Shown: piece by piece, positions 26,255 through 35,260 of the stretch
Layout: the number at the start of each line of letters is the position of its first letter
Position numbering within the stretch: the first letter of the stretch is position 1
Source of the DNA: CAWDMW01 sp963803575
GTDB lineage: Bacteria > Pseudomonadota > Alphaproteobacteria > Rickettsiales > UBA998
DNA length: 64,000 nucleotides
Direction: 5' to 3'
Assembly (NCBI GenBank): GCA_963803575.1
Contig: CAWDMW010000002.1
Span: 1,612,001-1,676,000 of the forward strand
Notes under the pieces: generated by a model
The model's database searches: none
What the model saw: only the letters and a program-made list of their open reading frames with translations
What the model was told of the DNA's origin: nothing
Made by a program: the position numbers and the translations under genes

Positions 26255-26959
26255 ATGTCCTCAACCGGAAGGCTGGGCTTGCCGTATATTGTCACTGGAC
26301 AGGCGCAAAAAGAAGTTACCCATAATGACGGGTTAAACCGCCTCGATGCGTTCGTAACGCCAGTGGTGTCAGAAATTACCAATGCGCCACCAGTTAGCCC
26401 CACGGTGGGTGATGTGGTAATTGTTGGTACTAGCGGCAGTGGCGATTTTTCTGGCAAGGATAACCAGCTGGCACAGTATCTCACTGGTGGCTGGGTGTTC
26501 TATACACCGTTCAAATGGATGGATGCGGTGGTGGAAGATATCGACAGCCGTATGACCTATAATGGCACAACGTGGGTGGCGTTTAACCTGATTATGAAAG
26601 ATTCAGGTGAATATCTGCGTGTAGAAAGCTGGCAGGAAGATGTTGATCTAAGCACCGACAGTGAAACCAGCACGGATATTCCTGACCGCGCTTCGGTTCT
26701 GGCAGTCAATACTCGCGTAATCACCGCCATCACTGGCACGGTCACCACCTTCGGCGTGGGCGTATCAGGTGACACCTCCCGCTATGGTAACGGCATTGGC
26801 AAGGGCGCGGATTCGACCAATATCGGCATGAGCTACCATCCCGTAACTTATTATAGCGATACGCCGGTGTTGCTCACGCCAGATAGCGGTGCATTCTCAA
26901 CTGGCGTGGTGAGAATCAACGTCCAGTACATCAAACCTCACGGACCATGGAATTGGTAA
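26255..26959 (+). CDS. DUF2793-family tail-associated protein
   Basis: 234 residues, ATCAGGAG site. LGLPYIVTGQAQKEVTHNDGLNRLDAFV and GGWVFYTPFKWMDAVVEDIDSRMTYNGTTWV are hallmark DUF2793 sequences, found at the end of alphaproteobacterial GTA and phage tail clusters. The C-terminal 110 residues are beta-rich, likely a fibre or receptor-binding part. Confidence 0.88.
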   Translation: MSSTGRLGLPYIVTGQAQKEVTHNDGLNRLDAFVTPVVSEITNAPPVSPTVGDVVIVGTSGSGDFSGKDNQLAQYLTGGWVFYTPFKWMDAVVEDIDSRMTYNGTTWVAFNLIMKDSGEYLRVESWQEDVDLSTDSETSTDIPDRASVLAVNTRVITAITGTVTTFGVGVSGDTSRYGNGIGKGADSTNIGMSYHPVTYYSDTPVLLTPDSGAFSTGVVRINVQYIKPHGPWNW

Positions 26960-26970
26960 AGGAGAAAACC

Positions 26971-27474
26971 ATGAAAGAACCACCTGATAATGAGATCAAA
27001 AAACTTGTTGAAAAATATGCCCCGTTAGCCCAGCTCGCGGGGCTTTTCTTTATCTGGCAGGAGAATAAGAAAACCAAGCAAAAGATATCGCCGTGGGCGC
27101 GGTGGGAACGTTTACTACTCCCTGCGATGATCGTGATCGCGCTGGGCTTCATCTTCCGCGATATGCCGGAAACAATGGGTGAGATTAAGGATACGCTCAT
27201 TCTACAGAATGATCGCATTTTGATTATTGAAACCAAGATTGGCGATATCACCACTGATCTAGCCGAGATCAAAAGCAATGTGCGCCGTTACCGAGAGAGT
27301 CTAGCGATTTCCACGCAGGATCGTTTTACCGGCATTGAAGCTGAAAGCATGGAGAACCGTATGCGGTTGCATACCGATTCAGCTGATGCCGCGATCATTG
27401 ACCGTGTGGATCGCACGGAAGAGCGTCTCAAAACCCGCATTGAAAACATTGAAAACAAACGGAGAAAACCATGA
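26971..27474 (+). CDS. Unknown membrane-anchored coiled-coil protein of the lysis region
   Basis: 167 residues from ATG 26971, preceded by AAAGGAG. One hydrophobic helix (about residues 47-63, LLLPAMIVIALGFIFRDM) lies between a basic N-terminal part and a long charged coiled coil (LILQNDRILIIETKIGDITTDLAEIKS onward). The stop overlaps the holin start (ATGATGA). Family not recognised. Position and topology suggest an accessory of lysis or a holin partner. Confidence 0.7.
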   Translation: MKEPPDNEIKKLVEKYAPLAQLAGLFFIWQENKKTKQKISPWARWERLLLPAMIVIALGFIFRDMPETMGEIKDTLILQNDRILIIETKIGDITTDLAEIKSNVRRYRESLAISTQDRFTGIEAESMENRMRLHTDSADAAIIDRVDRTEERLKTRIENIENKRRKP

Positions 27475-27947
27475 TGACATTACTTGCATCTTTGTTGGGC
27501 TTTGTAAGCTCGGCATTCCCTGATTTATTAAAACTATGGCGTGATGCGGCCGACCGCAAACACGAGCTGGCAATTCTGCAAATGCAGATGGAACAGGCAG
27601 CACAAGGCCACCAGCAACGGCTAGAAGAAATCGGAGTCCATGCCGATATTGCGGAGAGCAAAACACTCTACAAACTGGATAAGCCAATCGGCATTGATTG
27701 GGTAGATAGCTTGCGCGGTTCTGTGCGCCCAATTCTTACCTATGCGTTTTTCGCTGCCTATGTGCTTTTCAAATATGCAGAGTTTCAAGCCATACAATCC
27801 AGCGGGTTGCCGTGGCTTAATGACGCTAACACATGGCAGCAGGTAGCAGCAGTATGGAAAGCAGAAGATTCCGCGATTTTTGCTGGAATCATGTCTTACT
27901 GGTTCGGCTCTCGTGGCATGGAAAAAGCACGGAGGTGGTTTGCGTGA
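27471..27947 (+). CDS. Holin, 3-TM gene-transfer-release type
   Basis: 158 residues. An N-terminal hydrophobic helix (LLASLLGFVSSAFPDLL), a charged helix with KHELAILQMQMEQAAQGHQQRLEE, a second membrane segment (VRPILTYAFFAAYVLFKY) and a C-terminal one around FAGIMSYWFGSRGMEKA fit the 3-TM holin family linked to gene-transfer-agent release. It lies directly before the lysozyme, sharing its stop with the lysozyme start. Confidence 0.75.
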   Translation: MMTLLASLLGFVSSAFPDLLKLWRDAADRKHELAILQMQMEQAAQGHQQRLEEIGVHADIAESKTLYKLDKPIGIDWVDSLRGSVRPILTYAFFAAYVLFKYAEFQAIQSSGLPWLNDANTWQQVAAVWKAEDSAIFAGIMSYWFGSRGMEKARRWFA

Positions 27948-28387
27948 TGCGGCATATCACAAAAGAAGGGCTGGAGCTAATCAAGCAATTTGAGGGGTTC
28001 GAACCAGAAGTGTATCTGGATGCTGCTGGTTACCCCACCATCGGCTACGGACACCTGATCCGTAAGGAAGAAGGCAATATGTACGCTAATGGCATTACCG
28101 AAGCAGCGGCCGAAGCATTGCTGGCAAAAGATGTGTGGTCAGCTGAACGAGCCGTATTGCGTCTTATCAAAGTGCCGCTAACCGATGGACAGTTTGATGC
28201 GTTGGTATCCTTCACCTTCAACCTCGGCTCTGGTGCGCTCCAACGCTCCACCCTTCGCCGCAAAGTCAACCGCGAGGAACATAATGCAGTACCGCGTGAA
28301 TTCCGCAGGTGGGTATGGGCGGGTGGCCGTAAGCTGCGCGGATTAATGCGCCGTAGAAAAGCTGAGGCCGCACTCTATTTAGCTTAA
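27947..28387 (+). CDS. Phage lysozyme (GH24, T4-type endolysin)
   Basis: 146 residues from ATG 27947, preceded by GGAGG. E16, D25 and T31 in LIKQFEGFEPEVYLDAAGYPTIGYGH have the exact spacing of the T4 lysozyme catalytic triad (9 and 6). SFTFNLGSGALQRSTLRRKVN and FRRWVWAGGRKLRGLMRRRKAEAALY complete the GH24 pattern. It degrades peptidoglycan for host lysis. It is the last plus-strand late gene and ends against the convergent copB gene with a 4-bp overlap. Confidence 0.92.
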   Translation: MRHITKEGLELIKQFEGFEPEVYLDAAGYPTIGYGHLIRKEEGNMYANGITEAAAEALLAKDVWSAERAVLRLIKVPLTDGQFDALVSFTFNLGSGALQRSTLRRKVNREEHNAVPREFRRWVWAGGRKLRGLMRRRKAEAALYLA

Positions 28388-29241
28388 AACCACAGCTTCA
28401 CACCGGCAACGATAGCGGTTTTACTGGTATCTTCACCTGCTGCTTCTAGCATATTTTTAGTTGAGCCTAAATTTTGCTCCCATTCCACCCCGATATAGGG
28501 CGCGAATTTGCGGCTGATTTCATACCGCAGTCGCGCTCCTAGCTCGATGGAGTTAATACCAGAGCCGATATTATATTCCGGCACATCCTGCAATGCTAAC
28601 TCCGTTTCAAAGCGTGGTTGTAAGATAAGCCGCTGGGTAAGCATCAAATCAAACTCTGCTTCGGCGATGGCTGATATATCACCTTCATCACTAACATAGG
28701 AGGTCGCATCAATTTCAAACCAGTATGGTGCTAACCCTTGCACACCGAGTGCGGCAAAGTTGCGGTCATCTTCACCATTGATAAAGTCATGACGAAAACC
28801 GGCTTGTACATCCCAAAAAGTAGATACGTTTCGGCTATAAAGTAGCTCGACTTCGGCGGATTCATATTCACCCTTATCGGTATTATATTCTCCCTCACTT
28901 TGCAAATAGAGCTTATTGTAATCATAGCCGATCCATGCCTCCGTATCCCATAGCGTTACATCATCACCATCCTGAAAACGCTGCTCTAAGCGATCTGCAC
29001 GGAATGTATAGAATAGCTCATTATCGTGCATGGGGATTTCACCATATTTTAGCATTGGCTGACCATGTGCATCCCGCCCATAGGTGCTAATCTCCTTGCT
29101 AAATTCCACGCCACCGGCTGATTCTTTCATGCCAGAGTGATCCATGCCTTCCATGTCATGCCCCATAGCGGAATGATTCATTTCTTGAGCCGCAACAGAG
29201 AACGGCAACAAGGTCAGTAGTATTAAAAGTGTTTTTTTCAT
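28384..29241 (-). CDS. copB: Outer-membrane copper resistance protein CopB
   Basis: 285 residues from ATG 29241 (GGGAGAAAATC upstream). A signal peptide (MKKTLLILLTLLPFSVAAQ) precedes a Met/His-rich copper-binding stretch (MNHSAMGHDMEGMDHSGM), then a beta-barrel domain typical of CopB with WDTEAWIGYDYNKLYLQSEGE, YSRNVSTFWDVQAGFRHD and a C-terminal KLWF. It is known from cop operons to work with CopA in periplasmic copper sequestration. It is the last gene of the metal operon and faces the phage lysozyme. Confidence 0.92.
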   Translation of the reverse strand: MKKTLLILLTLLPFSVAAQEMNHSAMGHDMEGMDHSGMKESAGGVEFSKEISTYGRDAHGQPMLKYGEIPMHDNELFYTFRADRLEQRFQDGDDVTLWDTEAWIGYDYNKLYLQSEGEYNTDKGEYESAEVELLYSRNVSTFWDVQAGFRHDFINGEDDRNFAALGVQGLAPYWFEIDATSYVSDEGDISAIAEAEFDLMLTQRLILQPRFETELALQDVPEYNIGSGINSIELGARLRYEISRKFAPYIGVEWEQNLGSTKNMLEAAGEDTSKTAIVAGVKLWF

Positions 29242-29251
29242 GATTTTCTCC

Positions 29252-31054
29252 CTATACGACCCGCATGACTTGGAACATGCCGCCTTCCATGTGATATAAA
29301 AGATGGCAATGAAACGCCCAGTCGCCTTTTTCAATCGGTGTTATTTTTGCCGACAATTTCTCTCCCGGCTTAACCAGTATGGTGTGCTTGTACGGAATTT
29401 CATCGTTACTGCCGCCATTTTCCAGCTGCATCCACATGCCGTGCAGGTGAATCGGATGCTCCATCATCGTATGATTGACCAGCCACAAGCGCAGCCGCTC
29501 GTTATGCCGGAACATATAGGGTCCATCATGCTCGGTGAATTTCTTGCCATCGAACGAGAACATATAGCGTTCCATATTGGCGGTGATGTTGATGGTCATC
29601 TCCCGATCCACCGCATCTTTGTAAGGCTGTGGCTCGTTGGATTTTAGGTCTTTATAGGTAAGCACCTTCCAGCCATCATCCCCCAGCCCAATGCCCGGCT
29701 CATGTAGTAGGTTTTTCGGATTATTAATGACCATCGCTACATTGGATTTTCCCTTTTCAGGCTTGAAGGGTGTTGGTCCTTTTGGTCCCGGCACATTCGG
29801 ATCACCATGATTCATTTTGCTGTGATCCATGCCCTTCATATCATGCCCCATTTTAGAGTGATCCATACCACCCCCAAAGAATGTGGCATCCATGCCGCCC
29901 ATACCAATGCTATCCAGCGTTCGTACGGGTCGCTTGCGAAGCGCAGGCACTGCCGCAGACAAACCAGCCTCTGGCGCAAGTGTGCCTCGTGCGTAACCGC
30001 TGCGATCCATTGATTCTGCAAATATGGTGAAGGCTTTATCAGCGCGTGGCGTAACCAGCACATCATAGGTTTCGGCAACACCAATACGGAATTCATGGAA
30101 TTTGACTGGCTTTACCTTTTTGCCATCGACCATCACCACCGTCATATCCAAGCCCGGAATACGCACATCAAAATTGCTCATGGCCGAGCCATTAATAAAG
30201 CGCAGGCGTATTGTTTCACCCGGATTAAATATCCCCGTCCAATTCATATCAGGCGAGTTGCCATTCATGAGGTAGGTGTAGGTTGAGCCGGTAACATCCG
30301 CTAAATCCACCGGTGACATTCGCATTCTGCCCCATGCCATCCAGTCTTTCGTAGCGGGGCTGAAGCCTTTATCAGAAACATCACCAAAGTAATCGAACAC
30401 GGTGCGCTTTTGGAAATTGTAGTAATCCCCATTCAGGTTGATGTTGCGGAAGATGGTTTCAGGGTTTTCAAATGACCAGTCCGACAGCATCACCACATGC
30501 TCACGGTCATAGTTAAATGGCTCTGGCGTTTTTGGGTCGATAATAAGTGGTCCGTAAGTGCCGGTCTGCTCCTGAAAGCGCGAATGGCTGTGATACCAGT
30601 ATGTTCCCGCTTGCTCTAAGCGATATTTGTAATGGTAAGTATCGCCCGGAGCGATACCTCGAAAACTTAATCCCGGCACACCATCCATTTCAGGTGGGAG
30701 AATGATTCCATGCCAGTGAATGGAGCTATCGGCATCCAGCCCGTTGGTGACATTAAGATTCACAAAGTCACCTTCGCGCATACGGATGAGTGGTCCCGGC
30801 ACGGTGCCGTTAATGCCAGTGGAAGTCGCCTTGCGTCCATCAATCGTGATGGGTGAATAACCGATATTTAGATCATAACGGCTTTTTGCTTCATGCTCCC
30901 TCACACCAAGCGCAGCAGTCTTCGCCCATGCTGGCAACGGCAAGGCTGCATTAAACCCTGCCACAAATAGCCCCGCGCCAGCCATTTGAATAAAGCGGCG
31001 GCGGTTTACGTCCAGCGGCTGTAATGCACTGGTGGTTTTAATTTCTTTATCCAT
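29252..31054 (-). CDS. copA: Multicopper oxidase CopA, periplasmic
   Basis: 600 residues from ATG 31054. The Tat signal NRRRFIQMAGAGLFVAG (residues about 17-33) is followed by cupredoxin domains with the copper ligands SIHWHG, YWYHSHSRFQEQTG, HPIHLHG and the type-1 site HCHLLYHMEGGM. A Met/His-rich insert (DHSKMGHDMKGMDHSKMNHGD) at about 400-420 is the CopA-specific copper-binding repeat. It oxidises or sequesters Cu(I) in the periplasm, directly upstream of copB. Confidence 0.94.
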   Translation of the reverse strand: MDKEIKTTSALQPLDVNRRRFIQMAGAGLFVAGFNAALPLPAWAKTAALGVREHEAKSRYDLNIGYSPITIDGRKATSTGINGTVPGPLIRMREGDFVNLNVTNGLDADSSIHWHGIILPPEMDGVPGLSFRGIAPGDTYHYKYRLEQAGTYWYHSHSRFQEQTGTYGPLIIDPKTPEPFNYDREHVVMLSDWSFENPETIFRNINLNGDYYNFQKRTVFDYFGDVSDKGFSPATKDWMAWGRMRMSPVDLADVTGSTYTYLMNGNSPDMNWTGIFNPGETIRLRFINGSAMSNFDVRIPGLDMTVVMVDGKKVKPVKFHEFRIGVAETYDVLVTPRADKAFTIFAESMDRSGYARGTLAPEAGLSAAVPALRKRPVRTLDSIGMGGMDATFFGGGMDHSKMGHDMKGMDHSKMNHGDPNVPGPKGPTPFKPEKGKSNVAMVINNPKNLLHEPGIGLGDDGWKVLTYKDLKSNEPQPYKDAVDREMTINITANMERYMFSFDGKKFTEHDGPYMFRHNERLRLWLVNHTMMEHPIHLHGMWMQLENGGSNDEIPYKHTILVKPGEKLSAKITPIEKGDWAFHCHLLYHMEGGMFQVMRVV

Positions 31055-31794
31055 TACATAGCCCCCTTGGTTAGCATCCAAATAGCCATGCCGACCATCA
31101 TCACGTTTTCAGTGAAGGATATGAAGCCAAGCGGCACGGAGCTATCGCCGCCCACGCAGGCGCATTTGAGGTCGCGCTTGTCGATCCATACTGCTTTGAA
31201 CACCGAGATGCCACCAACTGTACCAATAAACAGTGCAGCGGGTGCTGCCAGCCATGTGAGCGCACCAGCAATCATCAAAATGCCTGCGCCGGTTTCCACA
31301 AACGGGTAAATGTAGGCGTAGCGCACCCATTTCTGTGCTAGCAGGTCATAGCCTAAAAACTGGTTGGTGAAGGAAAACAGATCACGCAGCTTCATGATTC
31401 CCAACACACACATGCTAAAGGCGATGAATAGCTCGATTAACTTAATCAGCGCGAAGCCGCCAGTAATGGCATAGGTGGTAGCAATCGCCATAAGAAATGT
31501 GGTGGCGAAGATGGCAATGATCGGCTGGTAAGTCGTGCCTTCCTGCTTCAATGTAGTCTTGCCAAAATGCTCGACCAGATCATCATGCCCGCCAATCCGC
31601 TTGCCATCAATGAAGGTTTGCGGCGTGGTTTTGACATCATGCTTTTCTTTGAACGCATCAGTTTCTTCCCGTGTGGTGAGGTGGTGATCTTCCACCTCGT
31701 AGCCTTCGCGTTTCAATAATGCTTTTGATTTAATACCGTATGGGCAAATATGCTCATCAGTCACCATGCGGTAAAGTTCTGCTGTTTTTGTCAT
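31054..31794 (-). CDS. Glutaredoxin fused to a MauE/DoxX-type membrane domain
   Basis: 246 residues. Residues 1-82 are glutaredoxin-like (ICPYGIKSKALLKREGYEVEDH, TTPQTFIDGKRIGGHDDL), but the active site is CPYG, so only the N-terminal Cys is present. Four membrane segments of the MauE/DoxX redox-associated type follow (about 90-240), with a CACVGG motif near 212. It starts one base after the DUF305 stop and ends on the copA start, so it is co-translated with copper genes. A redox or metal-transfer role is plausible. Confidence 0.8.
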   Translation of the reverse strand: MTKTAELYRMVTDEHICPYGIKSKALLKREGYEVEDHHLTTREETDAFKEKHDVKTTPQTFIDGKRIGGHDDLVEHFGKTTLKQEGTTYQPIIAIFATTFLMAIATTYAITGGFALIKLIELFIAFSMCVLGIMKLRDLFSFTNQFLGYDLLAQKWVRYAYIYPFVETGAGILMIAGALTWLAAPAALFIGTVGGISVFKAVWIDKRDLKCACVGGDSSVPLGFISFTENVMMVGMAIWMLTKGAM

Positions 31795-32306
31795 TATAAT
31801 TCTCCTTCAAATTTTGGCACGGGACGCTCTGCGGCGGCTGCTTCGGTAGTCGCTTTGCCGTTTTTCTTAATGTCATCAATCAGCCACTTCATTTCCTTAA
31901 TCTCACGGCGTTGGGCTTTGATGATTTCGTTAGCTAATTCTTTTACGCGCATATCATCAATGCCAGCACGTTCACTGGTTAGCACGGCAATCGAGTGATG
32001 CGGGATCATGGCTTTCATCCATGATTGATCCTGCACGGTGGTTTGTGAGCGCACCAGAAATACACCGATTGCAAACACGGCGATTGCGCCGATAAAGATA
32101 GCGGTGTTTTTACCTTTATCCTGATACATGCCAAGCATGAATAGCAGCATCACCACTGCCATTGCCCCACCCATATACAGAGCCATATAGGTGCGTGTTT
32201 CACTGAAAAACACATGATCCAGCGCGTAAGAATTAAGATACATCAAGCCAAACATCACTACGGTAGAGGTGGTAATCATGGCTAAAAAGCGTTTGTAGTT
32301 ATTCAT
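31794..32306 (-). CDS. Membrane-anchored DUF305 protein
   Basis: 170 residues from ATG 32306, preceded by AAGGAG. Three N-terminal membrane helices are followed by a short DUF305 region: MIPHHSIAVLTSERAGIDDMRVKELANEIIKAQRREIKEMKWLIDDI. DUF305 proteins are ferritin-like, and MxPHH is their metal-binding signature. They are frequent in copper resistance clusters. Confidence 0.85.
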   Translation of the reverse strand: MNNYKRFLAMITTSTVVMFGLMYLNSYALDHVFFSETRTYMALYMGGAMAVVMLLFMLGMYQDKGKNTAIFIGAIAVFAIGVFLVRSQTTVQDQSWMKAMIPHHSIAVLTSERAGIDDMRVKELANEIIKAQRREIKEMKWLIDDIKKNGKATTEAAAAERPVPKFEGEL

Positions 32307-32363
32307 CGTTTTCTCCTTAAATGTTTCATTCATCTATTAAAAAAATAAATGATCTATTTGAAA

Positions 32364-32744
32364 TTAGTAAAATATTTCCACCGCGATAAAGGCAAAGAAA
32401 AAGCCAATTGCCCATATCACAACAGATGCCCAATATATCCAGCCGCTGACTTTACGAAGCCTGCCACACGCTGCTGCTTGCTTGGCATCAATCGGGCATG
32501 GTGCGTTTCTGGCCTTCCAGCGCATGAACCCTGCAAACAAAATCATTGCGCCGGATAGCCCGAACGTCCACGCCTTGTATTTCGATAGCGCGATCAGCCA
32601 CGGTGCGGTGGATACCAGACCGGCAAGTGCGGCACCGGCTCCCAGCGTTACGAATAACGCTGGGAGGGCGCAGCACACCAATGTGCCAGCCGAGGTAAAC
32701 AGGCTAAGTGTTGATAGCCATGTTTGATTGGATGGATTACTCAT
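32364..32744 (-). CDS. MerT-like small membrane metal transporter
   Basis: 126 residues from ATG 32744 (GAGAGG upstream). It has four membrane segments. TLVCCALPALFVTLGAGAALAGL carries the paired Cys in the first helix seen in MerT-type importers, and PCPID..QAAACGRLRK provides further Cys in a loop. It is paired with the HMA-domain protein just upstream, like merT-merP. Its role with copper or other soft metals is inferred from the cluster. Confidence 0.7.
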   Translation of the reverse strand: MSNPSNQTWLSTLSLFTSAGTLVCCALPALFVTLGAGAALAGLVSTAPWLIALSKYKAWTFGLSGAMILFAGFMRWKARNAPCPIDAKQAAACGRLRKVSGWIYWASVVIWAIGFFFAFIAVEIFY

Positions 32745-32770
32745 CGCATCCTCTCTCAATGGCACGAACA

Positions 32771-33161
32771 TTATAGCCAGAATCGGTAATCAGCTTCGGT
32801 CAGTGTGGCATCGTCAATGGTTTGACCCGGCTTCATGGCAACAACGACACTGCCATTATCCAGATCAACTTTGATGCCCTCTACATCATCGCGTTTGCCG
32901 AATACCTTTTCTAAAGCGCGAGCGCAGAAATCACAGACCAGCCCATCGACTTTGACATTGATGGTATCGGCGCATTCAGCATTCAGAGGCTTTGCCTCAC
33001 CAGCCGGTGCCATATCGTCATGGTCGGAATGATCCATTTTACTGTGATCCATCTGGCTATGGTCATGCGGCGCAGCAGGTTCATTAGCCATCATGCCCTG
33101 CAAACGCAGGAGCAGCAGCGAGTAAGGTTACAATAGTAAGTGTTGATAATAATGTTTTCAT
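32771..33161 (-). pseudogene. Periplasmic HMA-domain (MerP-like) metal-binding protein, one-base frameshift
   Basis: From ATG 33161 (AAAGGAAAATATC upstream) a perfect signal peptide, MKTLLSTLTIVTLLAAAPAF-A, runs into a stop after about 25 codons. From about 33100 another frame encodes a His/Met-rich linker (HDHSQMDHSKMDHSDHDD) and an HMA domain with VDGLVCDFCARALEKVFG (CxxC). Removing one G from the GGG at 33096-33098 fuses the two frames into a 129-residue secreted HMA protein. Either the gene carries a one-base insertion, or the base is a sequencing error. A TTG restart at 33103 would give a protein without signal. Confidence 0.75.
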
Positions 33162-33187
33162 GATATTTTCCTTTAAGTTTGATTTGA

Positions 33188-33835
33188 TTAAAAACGGATG
33201 ACCCAGTTAAACAGCACATCGCCTTTGTCACTGACACCTGCCTCGGCGAGATATTCGCCTTTAAACAAGCGCACCAGCGGCGTGAATGTCACTTCGTCAT
33301 CTTGTGATGGGTTGTGATCGACTTGCAGCATCAACCATGTGTGAAGATCGCCATAATCGCCAATATAAGGGGCAACACCGATGCGAGCTTTTTGGTTAAA
33401 AAACTCATCGATATTGCCAGCATTGACATAGCGATTTTCATATGAGGTGAACCAGCGGCGGGTTTCCCAATCGGCAGCAATGCCAATCGTACCAGCAGCA
33501 GAGGTTTCACCATCAAATGATTGATAGTCGCTATAGGCTAATCCCAGCCCACCTTTAAGATAGAGGTTGGCTTGCTCACTAGGTTTATTCCAGCGTTTCA
33601 CTAAGTAGTTAAGCTGTGCGCCGTGGAACTGCCAATCCTCATCCCTGAAATATTCCCCCTTATAACCGATGGAATATTTTGCGGTGGGCGAGTAATGCAG
33701 ATGCAACGAGCTGGAATCCATATCGTTCATTTGCATCACCGTCACCCCGCCGGGATAAGACACTGGCCGCGCTTCGGCTGTGTTTGCCACCATCAGTGCC
33801 ATTAGGCACAATGCTGGCGCGTATGATAATTTCAT
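33188..33835 (-). CDS. Secreted outer-membrane beta-barrel-like protein of the metal cluster
   Basis: 215 residues. A signal peptide (MKLSYAPALCLMALMVANTAEA) is followed by an alternating, aromatic-rich sequence (YSIGYKGEYFRDEDWQFHGAQLNYLVKRWN, EANLYLKGGLGLAYSDYQ-like segment) that ends in Phe (FNWVIRF), as outer-membrane barrels do. Family not named. Such proteins occur in other cop/cus islands. Confidence 0.65.
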   Translation of the reverse strand: MKLSYAPALCLMALMVANTAEARPVSYPGGVTVMQMNDMDSSSLHLHYSPTAKYSIGYKGEYFRDEDWQFHGAQLNYLVKRWNKPSEQANLYLKGGLGLAYSDYQSFDGETSAAGTIGIAADWETRRWFTSYENRYVNAGNIDEFFNQKARIGVAPYIGDYGDLHTWLMLQVDHNPSQDDEVTFTPLVRLFKGEYLAEAGVSDKGDVLFNWVIRF

Positions 33836-33934
33836 AAGAAATCTCCAATTAAGTTAAATGCGGACGTGCCAAAAAACTAAAATGGTCACGCGCAAAACAC
33901 CCAGCAGAGCAGTTACACTACGGGCGTGAAAAAC

Positions 33935-34318
33935 TTAGGAGATACGTTTGGGAGGGTAGTCGATACCGTAAGGGTGCAGCGACTTCATAAAATCGCTGGC
34001 AGGTAAAGCAGCCTTATTAGTGCCAATCAGTTGATTAGTAGATAGTTGATTAGGCAAAGCAGCGGTGGTGGTGACCGTGCAATGACCGCAGCCGCATTTA
34101 TCACAATCCACCATTTGGTTATCGTCAGATGATGGTTCGGATTCAGCATCCGCTTTATCCATGCCGTGGCATGGCATATCACCAGAAGCATCATCCATCT
34201 GCATTGCCTGCTCCTGCATATCAGGGCAGTTGCAAGCCGCAAGCGCGACTGATGCCGTGGTTTGCATAGCAAACAGGGCAATCACCAGCATGATACAGAT
34301 TTTCTTAAATTGCTTCAT
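33935..34318 (-). CDS. Small secreted Cys/Met/His-rich metal-binding protein
   Basis: 127 residues. A signal peptide (about 1-27) is followed by CNCPDMQEQAMQMDD, MPCHGMD and a dense VDCDKCGCGHCTV cluster, then a C-terminal HPYGIDYPPKRIS. The last motif resembles the end of the small protein at 43225 (LHYPPSRPPQA). Both belong to the metal island and probably bind metal in the periplasm or act as sensors. Precise family unknown. Confidence 0.65.
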   Translation of the reverse strand: MKQFKKICIMLVIALFAMQTTASVALAACNCPDMQEQAMQMDDASGDMPCHGMDKADAESEPSSDDNQMVDCDKCGCGHCTVTTTAALPNQLSTNQLIGTNKAALPASDFMKSLHPYGIDYPPKRIS

Positions 34319-34369
34319 AGGCTAATAGTTTACCATTTTATGCGAAAATGTCATCAAATATCTCATATA

Positions 34370-35260
34370 TCACCATTTTTCTGCTGCCTTTAGAATCGCT
34401 TCGCGAGTGAAAAGATTACGGGATTTCCGCATACTGAATTTGTTCCATAATAGATAAAGCGTGTGCTGTGGCGGTTTTTCAGGCTGATGTAGTTGCACCA
34501 GTTTACCAGAGGCCAAATCATCGGCGACCAGATATTTTGGCAAGACGCTATAACCCGTACCTTCACAAAGCAGGCCGTGAATGATACTCAGGTCTTCCAC
34601 CGTGATTATCGGACGATTCACGCTATCTTCATTAAAAACTTCCAGATAATATTGGTGGATATAATTGAATACCTCCTCATACACCAGCAGCGGTATCTGC
34701 GATAAGGTTTGAGGAATAACAGGCTCGCCATTGAGCTTGTCAGCCCATGCGGGTGAGGCAACCAGCACCAGATCATCATTATATAATACGCGGTAACCGA
34801 TATCCTTTTTATCACTCAAATACTCAGTCACTGCTAAATCCAAACTATTATTGCAAATGAGCTTAAACATCTTTTGCGGTGTATTCACTTGCAGCACGGT
34901 TTTGATGTCATGGGTGGCGAGTGACGCGAATACAGGAATCATCTTCGCATTGATAAATTCTTTCGGCCCAGCAATATGAATTGTTCCCGCCACATCATCG
35001 GTAACGGTGCGGGATTGGTTAAAGATCACTTCGATAGAATCCACATGATACGATAATGAGCTGGCTAACTCATCGGCAACAATGGTGGGTTTCACCCCGC
35101 GACCATTGCGCTCAAACAGTTTTTTATTTAGCTGCTGCTCCAGCGCGGCTATTTGCTTGGAAATAGCGGGTTGGCTCAATCCAAGCTGATTGCTTGCCTT
35201 GTTATATGAGCCACAACGATACACAGCAACAAAGGTTCTGATAAAGGTAAAGTAACTCAT
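34370..35260 (-). CDS. LysR-family transcriptional regulator
   Basis: 296 residues. The N-terminal winged helix (FIRTFVAVYRCGSYNKASNQLGLSQPAISKQIAALEQQLNKKLFERNGRGVKPT) is textbook LysR, followed by a substrate-binding domain. Its ATG overlaps the stop of the CDF transporter gene (ATGA), so it is co-transcribed and may control the island. The inducer is unknown. Confidence 0.9.
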   Translation of the reverse strand: MSYFTFIRTFVAVYRCGSYNKASNQLGLSQPAISKQIAALEQQLNKKLFERNGRGVKPTIVADELASSLSYHVDSIEVIFNQSRTVTDDVAGTIHIAGPKEFINAKMIPVFASLATHDIKTVLQVNTPQKMFKLICNNSLDLAVTEYLSDKKDIGYRVLYNDDLVLVASPAWADKLNGEPVIPQTLSQIPLLVYEEVFNYIHQYYLEVFNEDSVNRPIITVEDLSIIHGLLCEGTGYSVLPKYLVADDLASGKLVQLHQPEKPPQHTLYLLWNKFSMRKSRNLFTREAILKAAEKW

